Below, in pieces: positions 11,006 through 20,747 of a stretch of 64,000 bases of DNA; the first letter of the stretch is position 1, and every line of letters begins with the position of its first letter. Under the pieces are notes generated by a model. It was given only the letters and a program-made list of their open reading frames with translations, did not search any database and was not told where the DNA came from. The stretch covers positions 62,001 to 126,000 of the forward strand of contig NZ_AXZL01000068.1 in NCBI RefSeq assembly GCF_000485795.1. Reading direction: 5' to 3'. The translations under genes were made by a program, and so were the position numbers. This DNA is from Shewanella decolorationis S12. Lineage in GTDB: Bacteria > Pseudomonadota > Gammaproteobacteria > Enterobacterales > Shewanellaceae.

Positions 11006-11271
11006 CTGTATGCTTGCATAGGTACTGATATGACGACTTACAAAAGTAACCACAAACCTAACTTTTAGATGCGCTCGTCGACCCCATTGGGGTAACCGTT
11101 AGCTATCTGCTTATTCTGTCAAGTGTTTTACCAGAATGAGGCGTTACGCTGGTAAATACCAATTGCAATGATTCGTTACGTTATAAAATTGTTGCTTAAG
11201 TGTGATGGTGATATTCTCGCTGCAAAATTATCTTGGGCATATGGTCCCGACAATGGCTAGGAGCGTGAATA

Positions 11272-13095
11272 TTGAAAACGGTATTAAAACGAATTGGACT
11301 TGGCACTCTCGCCATAGTGCTGTTGCTTGGGGCGCTCGCCGCCCATGAATGGTATGCGAAAAAACCATTTTTCTTCCGTGCATTTTTAGATAGAAGTGTG
11401 GTCAAAATGGCATTCGAAAGCCCCGAGACCTTAACCTCCTTGGGATTTTTAGAATCCGTTGGCATCACTGGCCACAATGCCTTGCTCGACGATGATAGCC
11501 CTGCGGCCATGGATAAAACCTTTACCCAAGTCCGTGCTCTCAGGGATACTTTACTCAGCTACCAAGATACCGACCTAGATGATAATCAGCGCATTTCGAA
11601 GGATATCGCACTGTATCTGGCGGATTTTGCCTTGGCATCTGAACCCTATCGCTACCACAATTACCCAGTAAATCAGTTGTTTGGTGTACAAAATGGTTAT
11701 CCCAGCTTTATGCAGGCACAGCACCAAGTGCACTCGGTTGAAGATGCCGAAAACTACCTATCACGCTTAATTGCGGTGAAGACTAAATTTGGCCAAACCC
11801 TTGAAGGACTAAAGCTTCGAGAGGCTAAAGGCATTATTCCGCCTAAGTTTGTGATTGAGCGGGTGCTAACCGAAATGAATGACTTCATTAATGCGCCCGT
11901 CGAAGACAATATTCTCTACAGCTCTTTTAAAACTAAGCTTGCCGACACGCAAATCAGTGCTGATGAGCAGGCGCGTTTGCTCGCGCAGGCAAAAGCCAAT
12001 ATCGAGTCCGATGTTAAACCAGCATATCGACTCTTTATCGATTACTTCACGGCATTACAGACTAAAGCTGGCACGAACGATGGTTATTGGGCTTTGCCGA
12101 ATGGCGATGTGGCCTACGAGCAGTTGCTGAAGTTTTTTACCACCACAAATTACAGCGCCGATGAAATCCATGCCAAGGGATTAGCCGAGGTAAGCCGTAT
12201 TCAGGACGAAATCATGACGATTTTGGCCGCGCAGGGATACGACACCAGCCAAGGGTTCTCGGTGGCAATCGAAGCGCTGGCCGCCGATCCTAAATTCTAT
12301 TATGAAGACTCAGATGCGGGCCGGGCGCAGATCTTAGTGGATTACCAAAAAATCCTCGATGAAGTGAATGCGGGCTTAGACAATGCCTTCCGTATTCGCC
12401 CTAAAGCGGGAATGGAAGTGGTGCGCATTCCTGAATTTAAAGAGAAAACTGCACCGGGCGCTTATTACCAGCAGCCGGCGATTGACGGTAGTCGTCCGGG
12501 GCGTTTCTACGCCAACCTGTTCGATATCAAAGCGACGCCTAAATACGGCATGCGTACCTTGGCTTACCATGAGGGGATCCCTGGGCATCACTTCCAAATC
12601 GCGGTGGCGATGGAGCTTGAAGGGCAACCACTGATCCGTAAGATGGCGCCTTTTACGGCTTATATCGAAGGTTGGGCACTCTATTCTGAGCGTTTAGCCT
12701 GGGAACTCGGTTTTCAACAAGATCCCTTCGACAATATCGGTCGATTACAGGCGGAGCTGTTTAGGGCGGTGCGTCTGGTTGTCGATACGGGAATTCACCA
12801 CAGCCGCTGGACGCGTGAGCAAGCCATTGACTATATGAAACAAAACACTGGTATGTCTGACCGTGATGTGACCGCCGAAATCGAGCGTTATATCGTTATG
12901 CCCGGCCAAGCGACGGCCTATAAGGTGGGTATGATGAAAATTCTCGAACTGCGGGAAAAAGCCAAACAAGCCCTAGGTGATAAATTCGATTTACGGGATT
13001 TTCACGATGTGGTGCTGAAAAATGGTGCGGTTCCCTTAGATATTCTAGAAAAATTAGTTGACCGTTATATCGCCGAAAAACGCAGCCAAGCCTAA
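11272..13095 (+). CDS. DUF885 family protein, predicted membrane-anchored metallohydrolase
   Basis: The 607-residue protein begins with a lysine/arginine-flanked hydrophobic stretch (residues about 7-24), a signal anchor or signal peptide, so the rest is likely periplasmic. The DUF885 hallmark HEGIPGHHFQ is present (His433, Glu434, His439/440), as are PGRFYANLFD and YIEGWALYSERL. DUF885 proteins look like M32/M2-related zinc peptidases by motif, but substrates are largely unknown. The start is a TTG at 11272, chosen because AGGAG lies eight bases upstream and no ATG gives a signal sequence. It stands alone: 266 bases from the antiporter gene and about 180 bases from the helicase gene. Confidence 0.88.
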   Translation: MKTVLKRIGLGTLAIVLLLGALAAHEWYAKKPFFFRAFLDRSVVKMAFESPETLTSLGFLESVGITGHNALLDDDSPAAMDKTFTQVRALRDTLLSYQDTDLDDNQRISKDIALYLADFALASEPYRYHNYPVNQLFGVQNGYPSFMQAQHQVHSVEDAENYLSRLIAVKTKFGQTLEGLKLREAKGIIPPKFVIERVLTEMNDFINAPVEDNILYSSFKTKLADTQISADEQARLLAQAKANIESDVKPAYRLFIDYFTALQTKAGTNDGYWALPNGDVAYEQLLKFFTTTNYSADEIHAKGLAEVSRIQDEIMTILAAQGYDTSQGFSVAIEALAADPKFYYEDSDAGRAQILVDYQKILDEVNAGLDNAFRIRPKAGMEVVRIPEFKEKTAPGAYYQQPAIDGSRPGRFYANLFDIKATPKYGMRTLAYHEGIPGHHFQIAVAMELEGQPLIRKMAPFTAYIEGWALYSERLAWELGFQQDPFDNIGRLQAELFRAVRLVVDTGIHHSRWTREQAIDYMKQNTGMSDRDVTAEIERYIVMPGQATAYKVGMMKILELREKAKQALGDKFDLRDFHDVVLKNGAVPLDILEKLVDRYIAEKRSQA

Positions 13096-13279
13096 GCTTG
13101 CGTGAGCTAACGACCCGCAGGCGAGCCCTGCGGGTATGTTATCCGGCTCTCGTATGTGAGTCCTATTCTGGCTTTCGCCATTCGGTTTCAATACAATTCC
13201 CCCTTACACGTTGATAAATGCCTTAGACAATCATGGTTTATTGTCCGTCGAGGTATTTTTGAGTTTCAAGGTTTTGCAG

Positions 13280-16200
13280 ATGAATCGCTTGTCCCCCCAA
13301 GAGCCAATTCAATTGACTCAAACGGCTATTGAGTCCTTATTCACGCCGCCGACACTAATGCGCGCCCGTGATTATGTGATGCAGGGGAGGGTGTTAAGCG
13401 CGAAAGCCAATGCCGATTTTCGCCATATCGAAGGCACCGTCACTGGCACGGAAACCACGCCTTATCGTCAGGATATTCGTCTGGTCAGTGTTAATCATAA
13501 ACTCGTGATGAATGGCTTTTGTTCCTGCCCTGCTAGCGGCAACTGCAAGCATATGGCCGCGGTACTCTACAGTCTGCTTACGGATAAGACCGTTGAAGAT
13601 CAACGTATCGCCCAGTGGTTACACCTACTCGATGAAGCCGATGACCCCAATGTGAATGATGTCGAATCCCTCTACGATGACAGGGTGCTGTATATCCTTT
13701 CAAAGGACGATAACGGGGTGTTTATCGAGCTGAGACGCGGCAAGCTTGGTAAAAAGGGCGGTTACAACAAGGGCACTAAGATTGCGCTCTCGGACGTGCA
13801 ATATTATATGCCCGCTTGGATTGGCGCCGAGGATGTGCTGATCTTAAATCTTATTATGTCGACCAGACGCCACGGCGCATCGCGTTTGTATCTTAAGGCG
13901 CAGTTAGGTGCCGTAGCGCTTGAGAAAATGCTCGCCACCGAACGCTGCTTCTGGGAAGAGAGCCGCCTCGCATTAACCGCGGGTGAGGCCATTACGCCGC
14001 AGTTTCTCTGGCAGGATATCGACAGCGAACACAAGCAAATGCGCCTAGTCTTGCCCGAGCGGGATAACTGGGAGCTAGTGCCGACAGAGCCGCCTTACTA
14101 TATCGAGCTGGATTATTTTCACATCGGCCTTATCGATACCGACATTAGCGTCGATAAGCTGCGTCTACTCAGCCAAATGCCGCCCGTGCCGAGCACCCAG
14201 GTTGAATTGGTGAGCCATAGACTAATCAAGCATTTTTCGGCGCGCACTGTGCCGCCGCCAAGCGCCATCGATTTTGTCGAGCTGAGAGATAAGTTACAGC
14301 TTCGGTTGACTCTTAAGGTCGTCCCCGCAGGCACAATGCCTAGTAGCAATCCGTTATCTGCACTGGATACTCGCATCGCCCAGCCGTATCTCGTGCTGGA
14401 GTTTGTCTACGGGGATCTCGTCTTAAGTGGCAATGCTGCAAAAGAAGCATTAACCCTGGTGACTCAAGGCGGCACAACCTATCAAATTCACCGCGCGCTT
14501 GAAGAAGAGCAGCAAGCCGTGTCCAAACTGCAAACCCTTGGGTTTGGCCGCTTTAGCTTGGAGGGCGCCGCAAATGGGACTTCCCTCTGGAGCTTAGGCA
14601 ACTTGCCCGATGCGATTCGGGAATGGCTAGCGTTTATCGATGAAGAAGTCCCAAGATTACAAACTCAAGGCATCGAGGTGCGATTTGCCCCAGAGTTTAG
14701 CCTTAAGGTGGTCGATACGCCGTTAACGGTTGAGCTGGATGACAGTCAAGAGGGCTGGTTCTCCCTGTCGTTACATGCCGATATCAATGGCCAACGCTTA
14801 CCTATGTTGCCGCTGGTGGCCACTTGGTTAAAACAACATGGTGAGCCAGCCGATGATGCTGAGCTATTGCTACCCAGCCCCTCTGGCGAGTGGCTAAAAA
14901 TCAAGGCCAGTGTTATCAAGCCTCTAATGAGCATCATTCAAGAGTTGTTTGAGCAGCATCGTGGCCACAGTATCGCCTTACCTAAGTACCGTGCGCATTT
15001 ACTCAATGAGTTAGCCGAAAGCGAGATTAGCCTGCTCAATGGTGAAAGGGTACGTCAGCTCGCGACAAAATTAGCCGAATTTAATGGTGTGGTTGCGGTC
15101 AGCACGCCGACAGGACTGAATGCGCAGCTGCGCGCTTATCAGCAGCAGGGCTTAAATTGGCTTTGTTTTTTAAAGGAATATCAACTCGGCGGCATCTTAG
15201 CCGACGACATGGGGCTTGGGAAAACCATTCAAACCTTGGCATTTCTGTTAAAGCAGCAGGAGGCAAAATCCGTTGGGCAACCAAGACTGCCGAGCCTGAT
15301 TATTTGCCCAACCAGTTTAGTGGGGAACTGGGCGAAGGAGGCGGCCAAGTTTGCGCCGTCGTTAAGTTTGGCGGTGATCCATGGCGCACAGCGTGGGCCG
15401 CTGTTATCGCGATTAAGCGAGTTTGATGTCGTCGTCACTACCTATCCCCTTATGGTGCGGGATTACGATTATTACCAGGCTCAGCCGTTTGAGCATATCG
15501 TGCTTGATGAGGCGCAGCAGATTAAAAACGCTCAAGCCAAAGTGAGCCAGCAAATTAAGGCGTTGCAAGCGCCATTTAGACTCTGCCTCACCGGCACCCC
15601 CCTTGAGAATCATTTAGGTGAACTCAAGTCATTGATGGATTTTTGTTTACCGGGACTCTTGGGAACAACGGCCTATTTCAATAAGGCGTTTCGCTATCGA
15701 ATTGAGCGTTATGGCGATGACGAGCAGGCTAAGGTGTTGAGTCAACGTATTGCTCCTTTTGTATTAAGGCGCACCAAGGCAGAGGTGGTGACTGAGCTGC
15801 CACCTAAAACCGAGATCTACCAAACCCTAGAGCTTGAGAAAGATCAGCGTAATCTATACGAAAGTATTCGCCTGAGTATGGAGAAAAAAATTCGAGAATT
15901 GTTTGCGACTCAAGGTGTGGCGGGCAGCCATATCGAGTTTTTAGATGCCTTGCTCAAATTGCGCCAAGCCTGCTGCGATCCACGATTAGTCAAACTCGAA
16001 CAGGCGCAAAAGGTTAAGAATAATGCCAAGCTAAACTGGCTGAGCCAAAACCTGCCGGAAATGGTGCAGGAAGGTCGCAAGATTTTAATCTTCAGCCAAT
16101 TTACCAGTATGTTGCTGTTAATTGAGGAATTGCTGCAATCCCTTGACATCGACTACAGCAAACTGACGGGGCAAACTCGGCTGCGTCAGGGGCAAATTGA

Positions 16201-16525
16201 TAAATTCCAAGAAGGCGATACGCCGGTATTTTTAATCAGTTTAAAGGCTGGCGGTACAGGGCTTAATCTTACCGCGGCGGATACGGTTATCCATTACGAT
16301 CCTTGGTGGAATCCGGCCGCAGAAAAGCAAGCGACGGACAGGGCACACCGCATTGGCCAAGAAAACCCAGTGTTCGTTTACAAGCTGATTGCCGAAGGCA
16401 CGGTCGAAGAGAAAATCCAAGAAATGCAGCAGCATAAGCAAGGTTTAGCGGATAGTATTCTCGAAGGAAAGGGCAAAGGCGCGTGGCAAGGCAGTGCCGA
16501 TGAATTGCTCTCGCTATTCCACTAG
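13280..16525 (+). CDS. SWIM zinc finger plus SNF2 helicase
   Basis: Large Swi2/Snf2 ATPase of about 1081 residues. A SWIM zinc finger (FCSCPASGNCKHM, about residues 80-92) is followed by a long region without a domain I recognise (about 100-600). Then comes the SF2 motor: Walker A in DDMGLGKTIQ (about 642), DEAQ box (about 742), LTGTPLENHLGELKSLMDF, and the second RecA lobe with ILIFSQFTSML and DPWWNPAAEKQATDRAHRIGQ. Such proteins move on DNA and are thought to remodel protein-DNA or transcription complexes (compare RapA). The ATG at 13280 is my choice; the frame extends upstream to a TTG at 13211, which cannot be excluded. A GC-rich hairpin without T tail (13113-13135) precedes it. Confidence 0.92.
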   Translation: MNRLSPQEPIQLTQTAIESLFTPPTLMRARDYVMQGRVLSAKANADFRHIEGTVTGTETTPYRQDIRLVSVNHKLVMNGFCSCPASGNCKHMAAVLYSLLTDKTVEDQRIAQWLHLLDEADDPNVNDVESLYDDRVLYILSKDDNGVFIELRRGKLGKKGGYNKGTKIALSDVQYYMPAWIGAEDVLILNLIMSTRRHGASRLYLKAQLGAVALEKMLATERCFWEESRLALTAGEAITPQFLWQDIDSEHKQMRLVLPERDNWELVPTEPPYYIELDYFHIGLIDTDISVDKLRLLSQMPPVPSTQVELVSHRLIKHFSARTVPPPSAIDFVELRDKLQLRLTLKVVPAGTMPSSNPLSALDTRIAQPYLVLEFVYGDLVLSGNAAKEALTLVTQGGTTYQIHRALEEEQQAVSKLQTLGFGRFSLEGAANGTSLWSLGNLPDAIREWLAFIDEEVPRLQTQGIEVRFAPEFSLKVVDTPLTVELDDSQEGWFSLSLHADINGQRLPMLPLVATWLKQHGEPADDAELLLPSPSGEWLKIKASVIKPLMSIIQELFEQHRGHSIALPKYRAHLLNELAESEISLLNGERVRQLATKLAEFNGVVAVSTPTGLNAQLRAYQQQGLNWLCFLKEYQLGGILADDMGLGKTIQTLAFLLKQQEAKSVGQPRLPSLIICPTSLVGNWAKEAAKFAPSLSLAVIHGAQRGPLLSRLSEFDVVVTTYPLMVRDYDYYQAQPFEHIVLDEAQQIKNAQAKVSQQIKALQAPFRLCLTGTPLENHLGELKSLMDFCLPGLLGTTAYFNKAFRYRIERYGDDEQAKVLSQRIAPFVLRRTKAEVVTELPPKTEIYQTLELEKDQRNLYESIRLSMEKKIRELFATQGVAGSHIEFLDALLKLRQACCDPRLVKLEQAQKVKNNAKLNWLSQNLPEMVQEGRKILIFSQFTSMLLLIEELLQSLDIDYSKLTGQTRLRQGQIDKFQEGDTPVFLISLKAGGTGLNLTAADTVIHYDPWWNPAAEKQATDRAHRIGQENPVFVYKLIAEGTVEEKIQEMQQHKQGLADSILEGKGKGAWQGSADELLSLFH

Positions 16526-16612
16526 CTAAGCCTAAGAAACGTTAACCGACGAATGGTTAACGCATACAGGACACAATAGTCAGAACACAATAGTACAAGA
16601 CAGAGGTGACCC

Positions 16613-17371
16613 ATGCAGTACCCAGTCGATACCCATACCCATACCGTGGCATCTACCCATGCCTATAGCACTATCCACGATTATTTAGCGGTGGCGAAGC
16701 AAAAGGGGATCCGTCTGTTTGCCACCACTGATCATGGCCCGGCGATGGCGGATGCACCGCATTTTTGGCATTTTGTGAATTTACGTGTGCTTCCGCGTAT
16801 GGTTGATGGCGTGGGGATTTTACGCGGCATCGAGGCCAATATTAAAAACCGCGAAGGTGAAATCGATTACTTTGGCGATTATCTGTCGCAGCTCGATATT
16901 GTGTTGGCAGGGTTCCATGAGCCGGTATTTCCGCCCTCGGATAAGGCTACTCATACCGAGGCGATGATTAATGCCATTAAAAGTGGCAAGGTCGATATTA
17001 TTACCCACCCGGGTAATCCTGCTTATCCCATTGATATTGAAGCTGTCGTCACCGCTGCCGCCGAATATGGTGTAGCGCTTGAAATCAATAATTCCTCCTT
17101 TGAAGTCTCTCGCAAGGGCAGCGAAGCTAACTGCACCGCGATTGCCAAAGCGGCAAAAGAATTGGGTGCCACTTTAGTGATGGGCTCGGATTCCCATGTG
17201 GCTTTTAGTCTTGGCGGTTTTGACCGTGCCTTAAGTATTATTGAAGCGGTTGATTATCCTAAGGATAAGCTGCTTAATCGCTCACCGATGGCACTGCTTA
17301 ACTTCTTAACTCAGCGGGGGCATAAAAGCGTTGCCGATTTAATGCCGCTGTTTAGCGACGATATCGCTTGA
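16613..17371 (+). CDS. PHP-domain phosphatase, YcdX family
   Basis: The 252 residues match the YcdX family: metal-binding [19 protein letters not shown] at the N-terminus, [23 protein letters not shown] and [11 protein letters not shown], all carrying the histidines and aspartates of a trinuclear zinc PHP site. E. coli YcdX is a phosphatase of uncertain physiological substrate, linked to swarming. AGAGGTGAC sits just upstream of the ATG at 16613. The next gene begins 16 bases after the stop, so the two may be cotranscribed. A CGTTAACC/GGTTAACG hairpin without T tail (16540-16562) separates it from the helicase gene. Confidence 0.9.
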   Translation: MQYPVDTHTHTVASTHAYSTIHDYLAVAKQKGIRLFATTDHGPAMADAPHFWHFVNLRVLPRMVDGVGILRGIEANIKNREGEIDYFGDYLSQLDIVLAGFHEPVFPPSDKATHTEAMINAIKSGKVDIITHPGNPAYPIDIEAVVTAAAEYGVALEINNSSFEVSRKGSEANCTAIAKAAKELGATLVMGSDSHVAFSLGGFDRALSIIEAVDYPKDKLLNRSPMALLNFLTQRGHKSVADLMPLFSDDIA

Positions 17372-17387
17372 GGCGCCGACGTTAAGA

Positions 17388-18503
17388 ATGCGAAAGGATA
17401 ACAAGGCGATGTATGCACCTAATGGCGAGCCAGAATCGACAGTAACAGTATTGTTAACTGGCGCAGATAGCCAACTGTCTAAGGCTCTAATACGAGTGCT
17501 TGCCAAGGCGGCTTATCGATTCGATGGCCGCACCTTTCGTGTGCACGCGCTTAGCCATGCCCAGTTAGATATTGGTGATAAACAGAGCGTTGCCGCCGCC
17601 TTTGCCCACGTTAAACCTGACTGGGTGATTAACTGCGCCGCCTACAATGCGGTCGATAGGGCGGAAACTGCGGCCGATGAAGCTTTTCGTGTCAATAGCC
17701 TTGGGCCTGAGTTATTGGCAAGCGAATGTGCGCTTACGGGCGCGCGTTTGGTGCATATCTCCAGCGATTATGTCTTTAGTGGCGAGCCAGCGGAGGCTGC
17801 TGAACTGGCGTTAAATCAGAACGGCTTAACCGATAGCTGTTTAAGTAATAGTGGCTTAACTGAAAGCGGCTTAATTGAACGCGGGTTAACCGAAAGCGCC
17901 ACACCTAGGCCCTTGTCTGTCTATGGCCAGAGTAAACTCGCGGGGGAGCAAGCGGTGCTGCGTATCCTAGCTGAACGCGCGATGGTTATTCGCACCGCAT
18001 GGCTTTACGGTGTCGATGGACATAATTTTGTGAAAACCATGCTGAGGTTGATGGCCACTGCGCCCTATGGCCAGCCGCTCTCAGTGATAAACGACCAAAT
18101 AGGTTCGCCGACATGGGCAGATGCACTCGCGCATCTTATTTGGCAGTTGATTGCGAGTCCGTTAAACGATAGTGGCGGACCCAAACTATTCCATTATGCT
18201 GGGCAGGGGCAATGCAGTTGGTATGAATTTGCCCTCGAAATCCAGCGCCAAGCCTTGGCACTGAAGTTATTAGATAAAGCGGTGCCGATTACTGCTATAG
18301 ATAGCCTAAGTTATGCGGCAAAAGCGCTTGAGAAAGGCAATAAACTGGCACCAAGACCCAGTTACAGCGCGTTAAATAGCGATAAAGTTCGCCAGCGCTT
18401 AACTGGGCAAAATCCGGCATTAACCCATTGCCCCGAGCTGTGGCGTGACTGGCGGTGGCAGCTAAAGGCCATGCTTGAAGATTATGCCGCAAAAGGCCTT
18501 TAG
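17388..18503 (+). CDS. RmlD-like sugar-nucleotide reductase with internal repeat
   Basis: Extended SDR resembling dTDP-4-dehydrorhamnose reductase: INCAAYNAVDRAETAADEAFRVNSLGPELLA, SSDYVFSG, catalytic YGQSK (Tyr179, Lys183), RTAWLYG and NDQIGSPTWADALA. Two oddities can be seen. The nucleotide-binding GxxGxxG loop reads GADSQLS (25-31), with only the first glycine kept. The loop between SSDYVFSG and the catalytic Tyr is stretched by a GLTES-type pentapeptide repeat (146-170). No rmlA/B/C genes are near, so an rhamnose role is not supported; it may be a diverged SDR or MAT2B-like protein. The start could instead be the ATG at 17409, which has AAAGGA upstream. Confidence 0.8.
   Translation: MRKDNKAMYAPNGEPESTVTVLLTGADSQLSKALIRVLAKAAYRFDGRTFRVHALSHAQLDIGDKQSVAAAFAHVKPDWVINCAAYNAVDRAETAADEAFRVNSLGPELLASECALTGARLVHISSDYVFSGEPAEAAELALNQNGLTDSCLSNSGLTESGLIERGLTESATPRPLSVYGQSKLAGEQAVLRILAERAMVIRTAWLYGVDGHNFVKTMLRLMATAPYGQPLSVINDQIGSPTWADALAHLIWQLIASPLNDSGGPKLFHYAGQGQCSWYEFALEIQRQALALKLLDKAVPITAIDSLSYAAKALEKGNKLAPRPSYSALNSDKVRQRLTGQNPALTHCPELWRDWRWQLKAMLEDYAAKGL
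17823..17897 (+). repeat. Five 15-bp tandem repeats inside the RmlD-like gene
   Basis: Five head-to-tail 15-base units of the form GGCTTAACYGAAAGC, each keeping the reading frame and coding GLTDS, CLSNS, GLTES, GLIER and GLTES. Units 1, 3, 4 and 5 are close; unit 2 is the most diverged. They lie in the loop before the active-site Tyr-x3-Lys. Confidence 0.9.
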
Positions 18504-18850
18504 CCATTATCTCTAACCATAAGTGGTTGTGAATGATGTTCAGATCTTTTGAATACAAGATAAGTTGTATGCCCGAAGCACTCCATCCAAGCTACTGATT
18601 TATTTCTCCAACCTGTTTTATTTTCTAGGCTGTGAATACGAATGCAGCCTAGGCAATGACTCTTTTCAGCGTATCCGGCTTGGCTTAGACTCGACTTATT
18701 TAGCATTTATGCCTGTGGCCTAAGCCTTGCGCCTGAGTGAATTCGTCAGTGCCTTAGTCGATTTTGCTCGATATATGATGAATTTGTTCTTAATTATCAA
18801 TTGCTGCCGATGGCATAATGCCGAAAAGCAAATCGAATACAGGTGGCTAA
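18504..18850. other. Intergenic region before cysQ
   Basis: 347 bases without a convincing gene. The part nearest cysQ is AT-rich and probably carries its promoter, but no clear -35/-10 pair with good spacing was found. No strong terminator, repeat or RNA structure is evident; only short non-homologous reading frames are present. Confidence 0.5.
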
Positions 18851-19657
18851 GTGACAGATAATATGGCGATGGCAGCGCATTTTTCGAAGGCCGATTTACT
18901 ACGGGTGGTAAAGATTGCCCATGCGGCAGGCGACGCCATCATGGCGATTTATGCCCAAGAGGATTTTGCCGTTACGCAAAAGCGTGATGAGAGCCCTGTG
19001 ACTGCGGCCGATTTGGCGGCTCACAAAGTTATCTTAGCCCAGCTTACCGAGCAATTTGCGGGTATTCCCGTAATGTCGGAAGAAGCGGCGGATATCGCTT
19101 GGGATGAACGTCGGCACTGGCAGACCTATTGGCTGATTGACCCTTTGGATGGCACTAAGGAATTTATTAAGCGAAATGGTGAGTTTACCGTCAATATTGC
19201 GCTTATCCATCAAGGTGTGGCTATTGCTGGTGTGGTTTATGCGCCCGTACTCAAAACTGTCTATTTGGGCGCCAAACACTTAGGCGCTTGGCGACAAGAC
19301 GGGCAGCAAGAGCAAGTGCTACTGGGTTGTAATACGCTAAGACAAGTGCCGATTGTGGTGGGCAGTCGTTCGCACTTAAGCCCTGATGTGGCGGACTATT
19401 TAAAGGATTTCGGTCAACATGAAATGTTAAGCGTGGGCAGCTCGCTGAAGTTTTGTATGTTGGCAGAGGGCAAGGCCGATCTCTACCCAAGATTAGGGCC
19501 AACAAGCGAATGGGACACGGCAGCCGCGCAGGCCGTGTTGGAAAGTGCAGGCGGCAAAGTTGTGTGTTATGACTCAGGTTTACCCTTAACCTACAATCAA
19601 AAACCTGACATATTAAACCCTTATTTTATTGCCACGGCGCCAGGCTGGGCAGAATAA
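18851..19657 (+). CDS. cysQ: CysQ, 3'(2'),5'-bisphosphate nucleotidase
   Basis: Inositol monophosphatase-fold enzyme that hydrolyses PAP to AMP and so recycles the by-product of sulfate activation; usually bound to the inner membrane. The 268 residues contain the metal-binding motif DPLDGTKEFIKRNGEFTVNIALI (aspartates near residue 97) and the C-terminal GPTSEWDTAAAQAVLESAGG. The GTG start at 18851 has AGGTGG just upstream; an ATG at 18863 is an alternative. mak follows 62 bases later in the same direction. Confidence 0.94.
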   Translation: MTDNMAMAAHFSKADLLRVVKIAHAAGDAIMAIYAQEDFAVTQKRDESPVTAADLAAHKVILAQLTEQFAGIPVMSEEAADIAWDERRHWQTYWLIDPLDGTKEFIKRNGEFTVNIALIHQGVAIAGVVYAPVLKTVYLGAKHLGAWRQDGQQEQVLLGCNTLRQVPIVVGSRSHLSPDVADYLKDFGQHEMLSVGSSLKFCMLAEGKADLYPRLGPTSEWDTAAAQAVLESAGGKVVCYDSGLPLTYNQKPDILNPYFIATAPGWAE

Positions 19658-19719
19658 CGAACAATGCCAAGGGCGTCTGCATTGACGCCTTGGTCGAATA
19701 ACAGTGGAGTAAGTCATTC

Positions 19720-20640
19720 ATGATACGCATGGGCATCGATTTAGGTGGCACAAAAATAGAACTCGTCGCCTTAAGTGAGGAAGGTAATGAACTGTTTCGT
19801 AAGCGTATCAATACCCCTAGAGATTATCAGGGCACACTGAATGCCATCGTCGATTTAGTGAATGAGGCGGAAGCGACCTTAGGTGAAAAGGGCACGGTTG
19901 GCGTGGGGATCCCGGGAGTCATCTCTCCCTATTCAGGATTAGTTAAAAATGCCAACTCGACCTGGATCAACGGTCATCCCCTCGATATGAATTTAGGGGA
20001 GCTGCTTGGCCGTGAAGTGCGGGTTGCTAACGATGCCAACTGTTTTGCGGTATCCGAAGCCGTGGATGGTGCTGCTGCGGGTAAATCTGTGGTGTTTGGG
20101 GTGATCATTGGCACGGGCTGCGGCGCGGGTGTGGCCATTAACGGCAAAGTACACGCTGGTGGTAATGGTATTGGCGGTGAGTGGGGCCATAACCCGCTGC
20201 CTTGGATGACCAAGGAAGAGTTTAATACTACCCGTTGTTTCTGCGGGAATCCCGATTGTATCGAAACCTTTATTTCTGGCACCGGCTTTGTTCGCGATTA
20301 CAACGAGGCCCTCAGCCGTTCGGTGGATGTGCAAGCTACGCCCGCGAAATCTGGCACTGAGATCATGGCCTTAGTCGACGCGGGGGATGAAATGGCGATT
20401 GCAGCCTTTGACCGTTATATGGACAGACTGGCGCGCTCACTCGCCCATGTGATTAATATGCTGGACCCCGATGCGATAGTTCTTGGCGGCGGCATGTCTA
20501 ATATTGAGGCGATTTATCCAAGATTACCTGCATTATTAACTCGTTATGTGGTGGGAAGAGAGTGTAAAACGCCTGTAGTACAGAACCTTTATGGCTGCTC
20601 TTCTGGCGTGCGCGGCGCTGCTTGGTTATGGGAAAAATAA
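19720..20640 (+). CDS. mak: Mak-type ROK family fructokinase/mannokinase
   Basis: ROK-family sugar kinase of 306 residues. [10 protein letters not shown] is the ATP-binding segment, GTVGVGIPG follows, [18 protein letters not shown] and IGTGCGAGV are sugar/phosphate loops, [11 protein letters not shown] has the ROK histidine, and [12 protein letters not shown] is the zinc-binding CxCGx3C(x)E motif. Long stretches agree with E. coli Mak (YajF), which phosphorylates fructose and mannose at low rate. Glucokinase or N-acetylglucosamine kinase (NagK) are alternatives within ROK. It ends just before a strong terminator. Confidence 0.88.
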   Translation: MIRMGIDLGGTKIELVALSEEGNELFRKRINTPRDYQGTLNAIVDLVNEAEATLGEKGTVGVGIPGVISPYSGLVKNANSTWINGHPLDMNLGELLGREVRVANDANCFAVSEAVDGAAAGKSVVFGVIIGTGCGAGVAINGKVHAGGNGIGGEWGHNPLPWMTKEEFNTTRCFCGNPDCIETFISGTGFVRDYNEALSRSVDVQATPAKSGTEIMALVDAGDEMAIAAFDRYMDRLARSLAHVINMLDPDAIVLGGGMSNIEAIYPRLPALLTRYVVGRECKTPVVQNLYGCSSGVRGAAWLWEK

Positions 20641-20670
20641 CCCAGTAACGTTACGTTTTCACTCGTGACA

Positions 20671-20706
20671 ACGCATCGCCTTGGCGATGCGTTTTGCTTT
20701 CTTTTG
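20671..20706 (+). terminator. Intrinsic terminator after mak
   Basis: ACGCATCGCC (20671-20680) pairs with GGCGATGCGT (20683-20692) and is followed by the T-rich TTTGCTTTCTTTT tail. Confidence 0.88.
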
Positions 20707-20747
20707 ATGTTATGATTGCGCTCCTTTGGATTATTGGGCGCTAGCGC

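Noticed and set aside
11081..11093. ACCCCATTGGGGT hairpin between antiporter and DUF885 genes
   Set aside because: Stem of five pairs only, no T tract.
13113..13135. GC-rich hairpin (ACCCGCAG/CTGCGGGT) after the DUF885 gene as terminator
   Set aside because: No T tract follows the stem, so termination cannot be claimed.
17823..17897. Short tandem repeats considered as a CRISPR array
   Set aside because: Units are directly adjacent without spacers and in frame within a gene.
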